A DNA stretch of 20,699 nucleotides from an uncultured Clostridia bacterium (GTDB taxonomy: Bacteria > Bacillota > Clostridia > Christensenellales > Pumilibacteraceae), in the NCBI GenBank assembly GCA_947086925.1, contig CAMUAL010000031.1:1-20699 (forward strand), given 5' to 3'. A program made the position numbers and the translations under genes. How positions within the stretch are numbered: position 1 is the first letter of the stretch; each line of letters starts with the position of its first letter. Of the stretch, positions 13,642 to 20,206 are shown piece by piece. Under the pieces are notes generated by a model that saw only the letters and a program-made list of their open reading frames with translations, was not told where the DNA came from and ran no database searches.

Positions 13642-14388
13642 ATGAGAAAACCCATTATTGCAGGAAATTGGAAAATGAACAACACAATCGCCGCCGCCGA
13701 AAAGCTGATAGGCGAGCTTAAACCGCTTGTGAAAAACGCAAAAGCCGACGTGGTTATATGCGTTCCTTACACAGCAATCGCCGCTGCCGCAAAACTTACA
13801 AAGGGAAGTAACATAAAGGTGGGAGCCGAAAACGTAGCATGGGCGGATAAAGGAGCGTTTACCGGCGAAATAAGTGCGGAAATGCTCAAAGAAGTTGGCG
13901 CGGAATATGTTATAATAGGACACAGCGAGCGTCGTCAGATGTTCGGCGAAACGGACGAAACGGTAAACATGCGCACCGTGCAGGCTCTTAAATACGGCTT
14001 AAAGCCGATTGTTTGCGTGGGCGAAACTCTTTCGGAGCGCGAAGGAAACAAAACAGAGGAAGTTGTTAAACGTCAAACAGAGGGCGCGTTCAAAGGACTC
14101 GACGCGGCGGATTTGGACAACGTAATAATCGCGTACGAGCCTGTTTGGGCAATCGGCACGGGCAAGACGGCAACCGCCGAGCAGGCAAACGAAACAATCA
14201 AATACATACGCGGAGTCGTGGAATCGCTTTACGGCAAGGACGCCGCGTGCAAAATCCGTATTCAGTACGGCGGAAGCATGAATCCCGCAAACGCAACTTC
14301 TCTCATGGCTCAGCCCGACATCGACGGCGGACTTATAGGCGGCGCAAGTTTGAAAGCCGAAGATTTTTCGAAGGTAGTCAATTATTAA
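13642..14388 (+). CDS. tpiA: Triosephosphate isomerase
   Basis: This 248-residue glycolytic TIM barrel interconverts dihydroxyacetone phosphate and glyceraldehyde-3-phosphate. The active site is complete: N9 and K11 in AGNWKMN, H94 in IIGHSERR, E166 in AYEPVWAIGTG (also the flexible loop), and the phosphate-binding GGSM and GLIGGASL near the C-terminus. The start follows CAGGAG at good spacing. It lies 107 bases after rlmB with no clear promoter or terminator in the gap, so it may be partly read from upstream. The phosphoglycerate mutase gene follows 40 bases later, making a small glycolytic pair. Confidence 0.97.
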   Translation: MRKPIIAGNWKMNNTIAAAEKLIGELKPLVKNAKADVVICVPYTAIAAAAKLTKGSNIKVGAENVAWADKGAFTGEISAEMLKEVGAEYVIIGHSERRQMFGETDETVNMRTVQALKYGLKPIVCVGETLSEREGNKTEEVVKRQTEGAFKGLDAADLDNVIIAYEPVWAIGTGKTATAEQANETIKYIRGVVESLYGKDAACKIRIQYGGSMNPANATSLMAQPDIDGGLIGGASLKAEDFSKVVNY

Positions 14389-14428
14389 GCCGCGAATGCG
14401 GAATACTTATAACGGCAGGAGGTAAATT

Positions 14429-15940
14429 ATGAAAACCGACGCTATAATAATAATGGACGGATTCGGACTGCGCGACGAGGCGCGCGGCAACGCAATTAAA
14501 GCCGCGGCAACGCCGAATCTCGACGCTCTTATGAAAAAATATCCGCACACCGAAATCGAAGCAAGCGGAAAAGCCGTAGGACTCCCCGCGGGGCAGATGG
14601 GCAACAGCGAAGTGGGGCACCTTAATCTCGGCGCGGGCAGAGTTGTGTATCAGGATATTTCGCTGATAGACCATGCAATCGAAACGGGCGAATTTTTTGC
14701 CAACGAGGCATTTAAAACCGCCGTTGAAAATGTTAAAAAGCATGGCACGGCAATGCACCTTATAGGACTTACGAGCGACGGCGGCGTTCACAGCCACGTA
14801 GAACATTTATACGCGCTTTTGGAGCTGTGCAAGCGCGAAAACGTGAAAGACGTATACATTCACTGCGTAACCGACGGACGCGACGTTCCGCCCGACAGCG
14901 CACGCGAATACGTTAAAAAAGTCGAGCGAAAAGCCGCCGAAATCGGCGTGGGAAAAGTAGCCACGGTTGTGGGCAGATATTACTATATGGACCGCGACAA
15001 CCGCTGGGAACGCGTTAAACGGGGCTACGATTGCGTTTTTGCCGCTGTGGGCAATAGGTATACCAATGCCGATGCGGGCATTGCGGCAAGCTATGCGGCG
15101 GGCGTGCTCGACGAATTTATCGAGCCCGTAATAGTGGGCGATTACCAAGGCGTTAAAGAAAACGACAGCATGATTTTCTACAACTTCCGCAGCGACCGCG
15201 CCCGTGAAATCACACGCGCCGCAATATATAAAGACTTCGATATGTTCGAGCGCGAGGGCGGCTATAAAAAGATTTGCTACGTAGGCATGACTCAGTACGA
15301 CGCCACGTTTACGGGACTACTCACCGCGTTTGCGCCGAAGCAGATTATAAACACCTTGGGAGAATACCTTGCAAAAACGGGTAAGACTCAGGCACGTGTT
15401 GCCGAAACCGAGAAGTACGCGCACGTAACTTTCTTTTTTAACGGCGGCGTGGAAGAACCCAACAAAAACGAACAACGCGTTTTGGTCCCTTCGCCTAAGG
15501 TTGCTACTTACGACTTAAAGCCGGAAATGAGTGCGCCCGAGGTTACCGAGAAGGCACTCGGAGTAATAGGCAACGTGGACGTTCTTATTATGAACTTTGC
15601 CAACTGCGATATGGTTGGGCATACCGGTGTGTTCAATGCGGCGGTTAAAGCGGTTGAGGCTGTCGACGACGGAGTGGGCAAGGTTGTGGAAAAAATAATT
15701 TCTACGGGCGGTACGGCTCTGATACTTGCCGACCACGGCAACGCCGAGCTTATGAGTTTCGACGACGGTGCGCCCTGCACCTCGCACACCACAAACCTTG
15801 TTCCGTTTATAGTTGCGGGCAAGGCATACGAAAACGCGAAACTAACAAAAGGCGGCGCGCTTTGCGACGTTGCCCCCACGCTCTTGAAAGTTATGGGCGT
15901 GGAGCAACCTAAGGAAATGGAAGGGAAAAGCCTTATATAA
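14429..15940 (+). CDS. gpmI: 2,3-bisphosphoglycerate-independent phosphoglycerate mutase
   Basis: This 503-residue Mn2+-dependent glycolytic enzyme of the alkaline phosphatase superfamily interconverts 3- and 2-phosphoglycerate. The catalytic serine is S60 in QMGNSEVGH, the first metal Asp is D10 in IMDGFG, and DGRDVPP, the SDRAREI segment and LADHGNAE with a later SHTTN-type His supply the remaining ligands. Length is standard (about 505-515). The start follows AGGAGG. It is the second gene of a tpiA-gpmI pair. Several hairpins and a strong terminator lie beyond its stop (15950-16048). Confidence 0.97.
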   Translation: MKTDAIIIMDGFGLRDEARGNAIKAAATPNLDALMKKYPHTEIEASGKAVGLPAGQMGNSEVGHLNLGAGRVVYQDISLIDHAIETGEFFANEAFKTAVENVKKHGTAMHLIGLTSDGGVHSHVEHLYALLELCKRENVKDVYIHCVTDGRDVPPDSAREYVKKVERKAAEIGVGKVATVVGRYYYMDRDNRWERVKRGYDCVFAAVGNRYTNADAGIAASYAAGVLDEFIEPVIVGDYQGVKENDSMIFYNFRSDRAREITRAAIYKDFDMFEREGGYKKICYVGMTQYDATFTGLLTAFAPKQIINTLGEYLAKTGKTQARVAETEKYAHVTFFFNGGVEEPNKNEQRVLVPSPKVATYDLKPEMSAPEVTEKALGVIGNVDVLIMNFANCDMVGHTGVFNAAVKAVEAVDDGVGKVVEKIISTGGTALILADHGNAELMSFDDGAPCTSHTTNLVPFIVAGKAYENAKLTKGGALCDVAPTLLKVMGVEQPKEMEGKSLI

Positions 15941-15949
15941 TACTTCAAG

Positions 15950-15998
15950 CCTTTTGGTTGCAAAAAGGGAAACTTAACGCTTTTTGGTCGCAAAAAGC
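15950..15998. repeat. Two related short hairpins after gpmI
   Basis: 15950-15968 and 15979-15998 are imperfect copies of one hairpin, with a CTTTT(T)G stem, a GTTG or GTCG loop and CAAAAAG. The second has a perfect 8-bp stem with a 4-base loop. No T-run follows, so a simple terminator role is unlikely. They may be small dispersed palindromic units or processing signals. Confidence 0.6.
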
Positions 15999-16012
15999 TT
16001 AGCAAAAACGAT

Positions 16013-16051
16013 AAGGGGCGGGACACTTGCATATGTGTCCCGCCCCTTTAA
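16013..16051 (+). terminator. Strong rho-independent terminator after gpmI
   Basis: A perfect 14-bp stem (16013-16026 with 16035-16048), very GC-rich, has an 8-base loop. A short T-run overlaps the end of the stem. It closes the tpiA-gpmI unit. Since the left arm begins AAGGGG, weak action on the minus strand is also possible. Confidence 0.8.
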
Positions 16052-16137
16052 ACCCCACCACACAATGCCGAGGGTTGCGCCCTTAACTGCTTTTAATAGG
16101 TTTAATTTGTGCATTTAACGCACGATGTAACTATGCT

Positions 16138-16166
16138 GTCATTCCGAGCGTAGTCGAGGAATCATA
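16138..16166. repeat. Dispersed palindromic repeat of the ATTCCGAG...GAGGAAT type
   Basis: ATTCCGAGCG...GTCGAGGAAT (16141-16162) is a partial palindrome that closely resembles a widespread intergenic repeat seen in many bacterial genomes, usually preceded by GTC as here. It is non-coding and lies in the longest gap of the core region. Confidence 0.55.
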
Positions 16167-16178
16167 TCCTTAATCTAT

Positions 16179-16220
16179 CCCCCCCCGACATAGCAAGCGT
16201 GGGAAATTAAAAGGGGGGGG
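16179..16220. repeat. C8/G8 homopolymer inverted repeat ahead of the DNA glycosylase gene
   Basis: Eight C residues (16179-16186) and eight G residues (16213-16220) could pair around a 26-base loop. The G tract lies 28 bases before the start codon at 16249 and ahead of its CAGGAG ribosome binding site. Nothing else recognisable is in 16052-16137 or 16221-16248. Confidence 0.6.
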
Positions 16221-16248
16221 AATAAATATTAAATAACAGGAGTACACC

Positions 16249-17010
16249 ATGCCCGAAATAGTCGAACTTAAAATCTTTGCCAAGTCGATAAAAGATATGT
16301 TTTTCAATCATGCCGCGGTTACGGCGAATAACGCACGGCACGATTTCGATTTGAGCGAAGTTGCGGAGGGAAAATATTTAACCGACGTAGTTGCGCACGG
16401 CAAAGAGCTGTTCTTTTGGTTCGACGGCGAACCTGCGTTTTCGGCTCACCTTATGATTAACGGCGGATTTGCGGTTTTGAACGAAAATCTGCGCCCCGCG
16501 GCGGCGGACGCGGTTGCCGAAATCAAATTCGACAACGGCAATTATTTAATGTTGTTCGACCCCGACGGTTACGCCAAGGTTACGCCTTTTAAAAATCTGC
16601 CCGACGTTCCGGAGGCTACGCGCATAAGTTTAAACGGGTTTCTCGATATAATGAACAGGCGCAAAGGCGCGGCGGTAAAAAGCGTACTGTGCGACCAAAA
16701 GTGCATAAGGGGAATAGGTAACGCCTACGCCGACGAAATACTGTACGACGCCCTTATAATGCCGGACTGCAAGTGCGGCAAAATCCCCGACGACGAGCGC
16801 GTGAATTTATATGAATCGATGATTAACGTGCTTTGCGACGCAATCGAAAAATACTCGGTTAAATACAAGGGCGTTACGTGCGGCGAAATGCGCGATTACG
16901 TAAAAGTGCACACTCCCGCACGATATACGAAAAGCGGCGAAATCATAAAGGTGATGCAGGTTGGCGGAAAGAAAACGTATTACGTTCAGTCGCAAAGAAG
17001 CTTTATATAA
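16249..17010 (+). CDS. Fpg/Nei-family DNA glycosylase lacking zinc-finger cysteines
   Basis: This 253-residue protein of the formamidopyrimidine-DNA glycosylase / endonuclease VIII family removes oxidised bases and cuts the strand by beta,delta-elimination. It starts MPEIVE, with Pro2 the imino nucleophile and Glu3 as expected. Lys52 lies in AHGKELFF, and the helix-two-turn-helix IRGIGNAYADEIL is at 153-165. The C-terminal hairpin should be a C4 zinc finger. Here the TYYVQSQR segment (243-250) keeps the DNA-binding Arg250, but the expected Cys pairs are gone, as in 'zincless' NEIL1-like proteins. CKC at 174-176 is too far away to replace them. The ATG follows CAGGAG. Substrate range cannot be told. 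It is a single gene between a terminator and the following regulator. Confidence 0.88.
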   Translation: MPEIVELKIFAKSIKDMFFNHAAVTANNARHDFDLSEVAEGKYLTDVVAHGKELFFWFDGEPAFSAHLMINGGFAVLNENLRPAAADAVAEIKFDNGNYLMLFDPDGYAKVTPFKNLPDVPEATRISLNGFLDIMNRRKGAAVKSVLCDQKCIRGIGNAYADEILYDALIMPDCKCGKIPDDERVNLYESMINVLCDAIEKYSVKYKGVTCGEMRDYVKVHTPARYTKSGEIIKVMQVGGKKTYYVQSQRSFI

Positions 17011-17016
17011 ATTATG

Positions 17017-17178
17017 TCAACCGACGGTTGAAAGGTTGCGATTTTATTGAACGGATACGTTCGGTTAAGTCGCAATTGTTTTATAATGCGACAAAAACAG
17101 GCTTAAACGGCAAAATCGCAAAATTCAACGAGCAGTAAAGTAAATTCAACGGAAAGTTGAGTCGAATTGTTTTTCAAC
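17017..17178. promoter_or_regulatory. Array of TCAAC/GTTGA half-sites upstream of the membrane XRE regulator
   Basis: TCAAC or its complement occurs six times: 17017-17021, 17027-17031, 17125-17129, 17146-17150, 17156-17160 and 17174-17178. Two pairs form inverted repeats: a perfect 15-bp palindrome with 7-bp arms at 17017-17031, and TCAAC-5-GTTGA at 17146-17160. The last copy overlaps the likely -35 box. This suggests an operator region for the XRE gene at 17229. Confidence 0.5.
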
Positions 17179-17200
17179 CGACCGCTTAGGGTGATATAAT
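17172..17200 (+). promoter_or_regulatory. Probable promoter of the XRE/membrane regulator gene
   Basis: A perfect -10 box TATAAT (17195-17200) has a weak -35 box TTTCAA (17172-17177) at 17 bp. The poor -35 match suggests activation or low basal strength. The start codon is at 17229. Confidence 0.5.
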
Positions 17201-17228
17201 TAAATTGAACAAATGCGGAGGTTAAACA

Positions 17229-18101
17229 ATGCAATACGGAGAAAAGATATCCGCCCTACGAAAACAGAAAGGCATGACGCAAGCCGAACTCGGTGCTAAA
17301 CTTAACGTCACGTTTCAGGCGGTTTCTAAGTGGGAGCGGGGAGAGTCGCTTCCCGACTTCGAAACAATGTCGCGGATAGCTAAGCTGTTCGGTGTTCCCA
17401 TTACATATTTCGAGGAAGATTCCGAGGACGAGCAATCGGAGCAAGAGTGCGAAAGACAGTCGGACTCGTTGTCGGCGCAAAACATGATAGGCATTTGCCG
17501 AGAGTGCGGAAAGGTGGTTTCTGACGGCGAGGAAGCCGAGCGCGAGCCGCATATAATTTGCAAAGATTGCAGTAAACGCATTGCCGACGAAAAAGAAAAA
17601 GCGGCAAAGTCCGCCGCCGAACTTCGCCGCAAAAAAGCGGAAAGTATGCAGGCTTTACAAAAGTATAAAAAGGAAGAAAACGTGAAGTGCGCTAATCGCG
17701 GGCTTATATGCAGTGCGATTATTACGGGCGTAGTAATTGCGTTGATTCTTGTGTTTGTGGTTTTAGACGGAGTTCGCGGCGACTATTCGGGTATGGGCTA
17801 CACGCTTTTGGGCGCGTTTATAACATTCGTTTTTTTGTATCCGTTTATCGCGCAGTTGTTTTGGGACGGACTTGTGCGCGACATGGTGCTGTTCGGCGGA
17901 AAAATAGTGGGAATGCCGGGCGTTATATTCTCGCTCGATTTAGACGGCATTATATTTTTGGTAGGCGTAAAAATTTTATTCGCCTTAATCAAAATGCTTA
18001 TATTTATTATCACGCTGTTGTTCGGCGTTTTAATTACGGTTATAGTTGCGCCGTTCTCGTTTGTGCCGCAACTTATTAAGTGCCGCCGCGGCACTCTGTG
18101 A
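17229..18101 (+). CDS. XRE-family regulator fused to zinc ribbon and membrane segments
   Basis: This 290-residue protein combines four parts. An XRE helix-turn-helix spans about 5-60 (MTQAELGAKLNVTFQAVSKW). An acidic linker (61-80) leads to a two-Cys-pair zinc ribbon (C90-x2-C93 and C111-x2-C114). A charged coiled-coil-like helix follows (about 118-152). The C-terminus has hydrophobic segments at about 158-180, 191-211 and 241-275 (possibly two). The start follows CGGAGG. Membrane-bound XRE regulators are known in Bacillota, but this arrangement with a zinc ribbon is not one I can name. A small membrane protein starts 32 bases downstream and probably forms an operon with it. A signal sensed at the membrane and relayed to DNA is an inference. 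Confidence 0.8.
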   Translation: MQYGEKISALRKQKGMTQAELGAKLNVTFQAVSKWERGESLPDFETMSRIAKLFGVPITYFEEDSEDEQSEQECERQSDSLSAQNMIGICRECGKVVSDGEEAEREPHIICKDCSKRIADEKEKAAKSAAELRRKKAESMQALQKYKKEENVKCANRGLICSAIITGVVIALILVFVVLDGVRGDYSGMGYTLLGAFITFVFLYPFIAQLFWDGLVRDMVLFGGKIVGMPGVIFSLDLDGIIFLVGVKILFALIKMLIFIITLLFGVLITVIVAPFSFVPQLIKCRRGTL

Positions 18102-18133
18102 TTTTCGGGTTAATATACCAAGGAGGTTTATAT

Positions 18134-18601
18134 ATGGAAAAAGAGAAACAAACAAACAAAGACAAACAAAAAGTGTTTTTGTCTAAGCTGATAAGCGGTA
18201 TTGTATTTGCCTTGCTTACGGCGGCTTTTATCGCATGCGTAGCGTTGGGCGATACCGACGACAAATTGGCGTGTTGCATGATAGTGGTATTATTATTTGC
18301 GGCACTTATTGCGCTTATAGTATTTCTTACTTATGTGTGCACGTCATTTGCAACGTATCATTATTTCGATGATAAAACAGGCGAAGATTATATTGTCGAA
18401 TTGTATGTGGGAACAAAAAAAGCTCGGGCTACTTTCAAAGGCAAGCAGTACAACATGACCAAAATCAAATGCGGCAAACACGATAAATTATTTTTATGCG
18501 TAGCCGACGACGACACGAAAATAGAAACATTGGTTAATAATTCGGGCGCGGTTCGCGGTTTGAAGATTAACGGAAACATGGCTACGAAAATATCGAAATA
18601 G
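18134..18601 (+). CDS. Hypothetical membrane protein, partner of the XRE/membrane regulator
   Basis: This 155-residue protein has a very polar Lys-rich N-terminus (1-18), two membrane helices (about 19-38 and 46-70), and a soluble C-terminal domain of about 85 residues. That domain has alternating strands (YIVELYVGTKKARATFKGKQ, then LFLCVADDDTKIETLV), suggestive of a small beta-barrel or PH-like fold. The start at 18134 follows AAGGAGG at ideal spacing; the longer frame from 18080 overlaps the previous gene and is rejected. A strong terminator follows at 18610-18639. Co-transcription with the regulator is likely, as the gap has no promoter. No family is recognised. Confidence 0.75.
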   Translation: MEKEKQTNKDKQKVFLSKLISGIVFALLTAAFIACVALGDTDDKLACCMIVVLLFAALIALIVFLTYVCTSFATYHYFDDKTGEDYIVELYVGTKKARATFKGKQYNMTKIKCGKHDKLFLCVADDDTKIETLVNNSGAVRGLKINGNMATKISK

Positions 18602-18609
18602 TAAAATAA

Positions 18610-18639
18610 AAAAGCGTCTTGCATTTAAGACGCTTTTTT
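18610..18639 (+). terminator. Rho-independent terminator after the regulator operon
   Basis: AAAGCGTCTT and its complement AAGACGCTTT form a 10-bp or longer stem around GCATTT, followed by a T-run ending at 18639. An A-run on the left allows some action on the minus strand for the alcohol dehydrogenase transcript. Confidence 0.88.
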
Positions 18640-18663
18640 AATATGTTTTCGGTTTAAAAAGTA

Positions 18664-18736
18664 AAAAGTTTTTTTGCTTACTTTATTAAGAAAAGCAATA
18701 AAATAAAAGTTTTCTTGCCTGCTTTGTTTACAAAAG
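18664..18736. repeat. Imperfect 32-bp direct repeat downstream of the alcohol dehydrogenase gene
   Basis: 18664-18695 and 18705-18736 match at 26 of 32 positions. Each begins AAAAGTTTT and ends AAAAG. They are AT-rich and lie between the terminator at 18610-18639 and the stop codon of the minus-strand gene. Low complexity weakens the case. Confidence 0.35.
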
Positions 18737-18743
18737 AAGTAGT

Positions 18744-19961
18744 TTAGAAGTCGACTTCGGTGTCGTAGTAGCAGCATTTAAGCAGTTTTTCCATTTCTTC
18801 CACCGAGGGCTGACGGGGGTTCGAGCCCGTGCATGCGTCGCCTATTGCGTTTACCGCAATGTCGTGCAGTCTTTCCAAGAATACGTTTTCGGGAACAAAG
18901 CCTTGCGCGCAAGGGTAGCTGTCGGTGCCGTATTCCTTTATGCAGTGAGGAATTTTAAGGTCGTCGTTAAGCTTGCGGAGCATAGCTATAAGAAGGTCTA
19001 CTTTTTCGTCGTCGTTCTTGCCGCCGAGGTGTATAAAGTCGGCAATCTTGCCGTAACGCTGTTTAGCAACGGGGTCTTTTGCGTTGAACTTGATTACTTT
19101 GGGAAGATACATTGCGTTTGCCGCGCCGTGAATAATGTGCGCACCGAAGTCGGCGAATGCGGCACCCGTTTTGTGCGCCATGGAGTGAACTATGCCGAGT
19201 AGCGCGTTGCTGAAAGCCATGCCCGCAAGACACTGAGCGTTGTGCATGCTGTCGCGCTTAGCCATATCGCCGTTGTAGGAAGCAACGAGGTCGCTTTTAA
19301 TCATTTCGATAGCGTGGAGAGCGAGAGGGTCGGTGTAGTCGCAGTTAGCGGTTGAAACGTACGCCTCGATAGCGTGCGTCATTGCATCCATACCCGTGTG
19401 AGCGACAAGCTTTTGCGGCATTGTTTCTGCAAGGTCGGGGTCGACAATCGCAACGTCGGGCGTAATCTCGAAGTCGGCAATGGGATACTTGATGCCCTTG
19501 GAATAGTCGGTTATTATCGAAAAAGCCGTAACTTCGGTAGCGGTTCCCGAAGTGGAAGATATTGCGCAAAAACGCGCTTTTTTTCTCAGTGCGGGTATTC
19601 CGAACACCTTGCACATTTCTTCGAACGTGATTTTGGGGTACTCGTACTTAATCCACATTGCTTTTGCCGCGTCGATGGGGGAGCCGCCGCCCATTGCTAT
19701 AATCCAATCGGGTTTGAATTTAAGCATGGCGTCCGCACCGCGCATAACCGTTTCTACGCTCGGGTCGGGCTCGATTCCCTCGAATAATTCTACGCTCATG
19801 CCCGCTTCTTCGAGATAAGCTTTTGCTTTATCCAAAAAGCCGAACTTTTTCATTGAGCCGCCGCCTACGCAAATCATCGCTCTTTTTCCGTCGAAAGATT
19901 TAAGCGCCTCCAACGAGCCCTTTCCGTGATACAAATCTCTCGGTAAAGTGAATCTTGCCAT
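18744..19961 (-). CDS. Iron-containing alcohol dehydrogenase
   Basis: This 405-residue group III (iron-activated) alcohol dehydrogenase is likely to reduce aldehydes to alcohols, or the reverse, with NAD(P)H during fermentation. The nucleotide-binding GGGSPIDAAKAM is at 91-102. The metal ligands are D192 and H196 in GMDAMTHAIEAY, H263 in SMAHKTGA, and H278 in HGAANA. Length is standard for the family (about 380-410). It is not fused to an aldehyde dehydrogenase, so it is not AdhE. The ATG follows GGAGG and an exact consensus promoter at 20041-20069. It is divergent from a TetR-family gene. Butanol, propanediol or lactaldehyde roles cannot be separated from the sequence. Confidence 0.94.
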   Translation of the reverse strand: MARFTLPRDLYHGKGSLEALKSFDGKRAMICVGGGSMKKFGFLDKAKAYLEEAGMSVELFEGIEPDPSVETVMRGADAMLKFKPDWIIAMGGGSPIDAAKAMWIKYEYPKITFEEMCKVFGIPALRKKARFCAISSTSGTATEVTAFSIITDYSKGIKYPIADFEITPDVAIVDPDLAETMPQKLVAHTGMDAMTHAIEAYVSTANCDYTDPLALHAIEMIKSDLVASYNGDMAKRDSMHNAQCLAGMAFSNALLGIVHSMAHKTGAAFADFGAHIIHGAANAMYLPKVIKFNAKDPVAKQRYGKIADFIHLGGKNDDEKVDLLIAMLRKLNDDLKIPHCIKEYGTDSYPCAQGFVPENVFLERLHDIAVNAIGDACTGSNPRQPSVEEMEKLLKCCYYDTEVDF

Positions 19962-20040
19962 TTACATGTTCCTCCGTTTATTTAATTATTTTTATTACGG
20001 GCAACGCGCCTATTTCTTCGGGTTGCCTTATTATGATTAT

Positions 20041-20069
20041 ATTATAACGCCGATATAAATATATGTCAA
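20041..20069 (-). promoter_or_regulatory. Consensus promoter of the alcohol dehydrogenase gene
   Basis: On the minus strand, TTGACA (20069-20064) and TATAAT (20046-20041) match consensus exactly with a 17-bp spacer. The start codon is at 19961, leaving a leader of about 70 bases. Confidence 0.85.
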
Positions 20070-20145
20070 GCAAATCGCTATTTTTTTATCGATAAATTTT
20101 TATTGAAAAAATACATAAAATTCGATGAGAAAATTCAAAAAACTG

Positions 20146-20174
20146 TTGACAAAATAAAATAACAGCGTTATAAT
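20146..20174 (+). promoter_or_regulatory. Consensus promoter of the TetR-family gene
   Basis: TTGACA (20146-20151) and TATAAT (20169-20174) match consensus exactly with a 17-bp spacer. Such a strong promoter for a regulator suggests that it is normally held down, consistent with the overlapping palindrome. Confidence 0.85.
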
Positions 20175-20183
20175 AACAATGTT
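20161..20183. promoter_or_regulatory. Palindromic operator over the TetR-gene promoter
   Basis: AACAGCGTTAT (20161-20171) and ATAACAATGTT (20173-20183) form an inverted repeat about a single central base, matching at 9 of 11 positions. It spans the whole -10 box, the classic place for autorepression by a TetR dimer. Confidence 0.65.
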
Positions 20184-20206
20184 ATAAAATAAAGGAGCGG
20201 GCAAAA

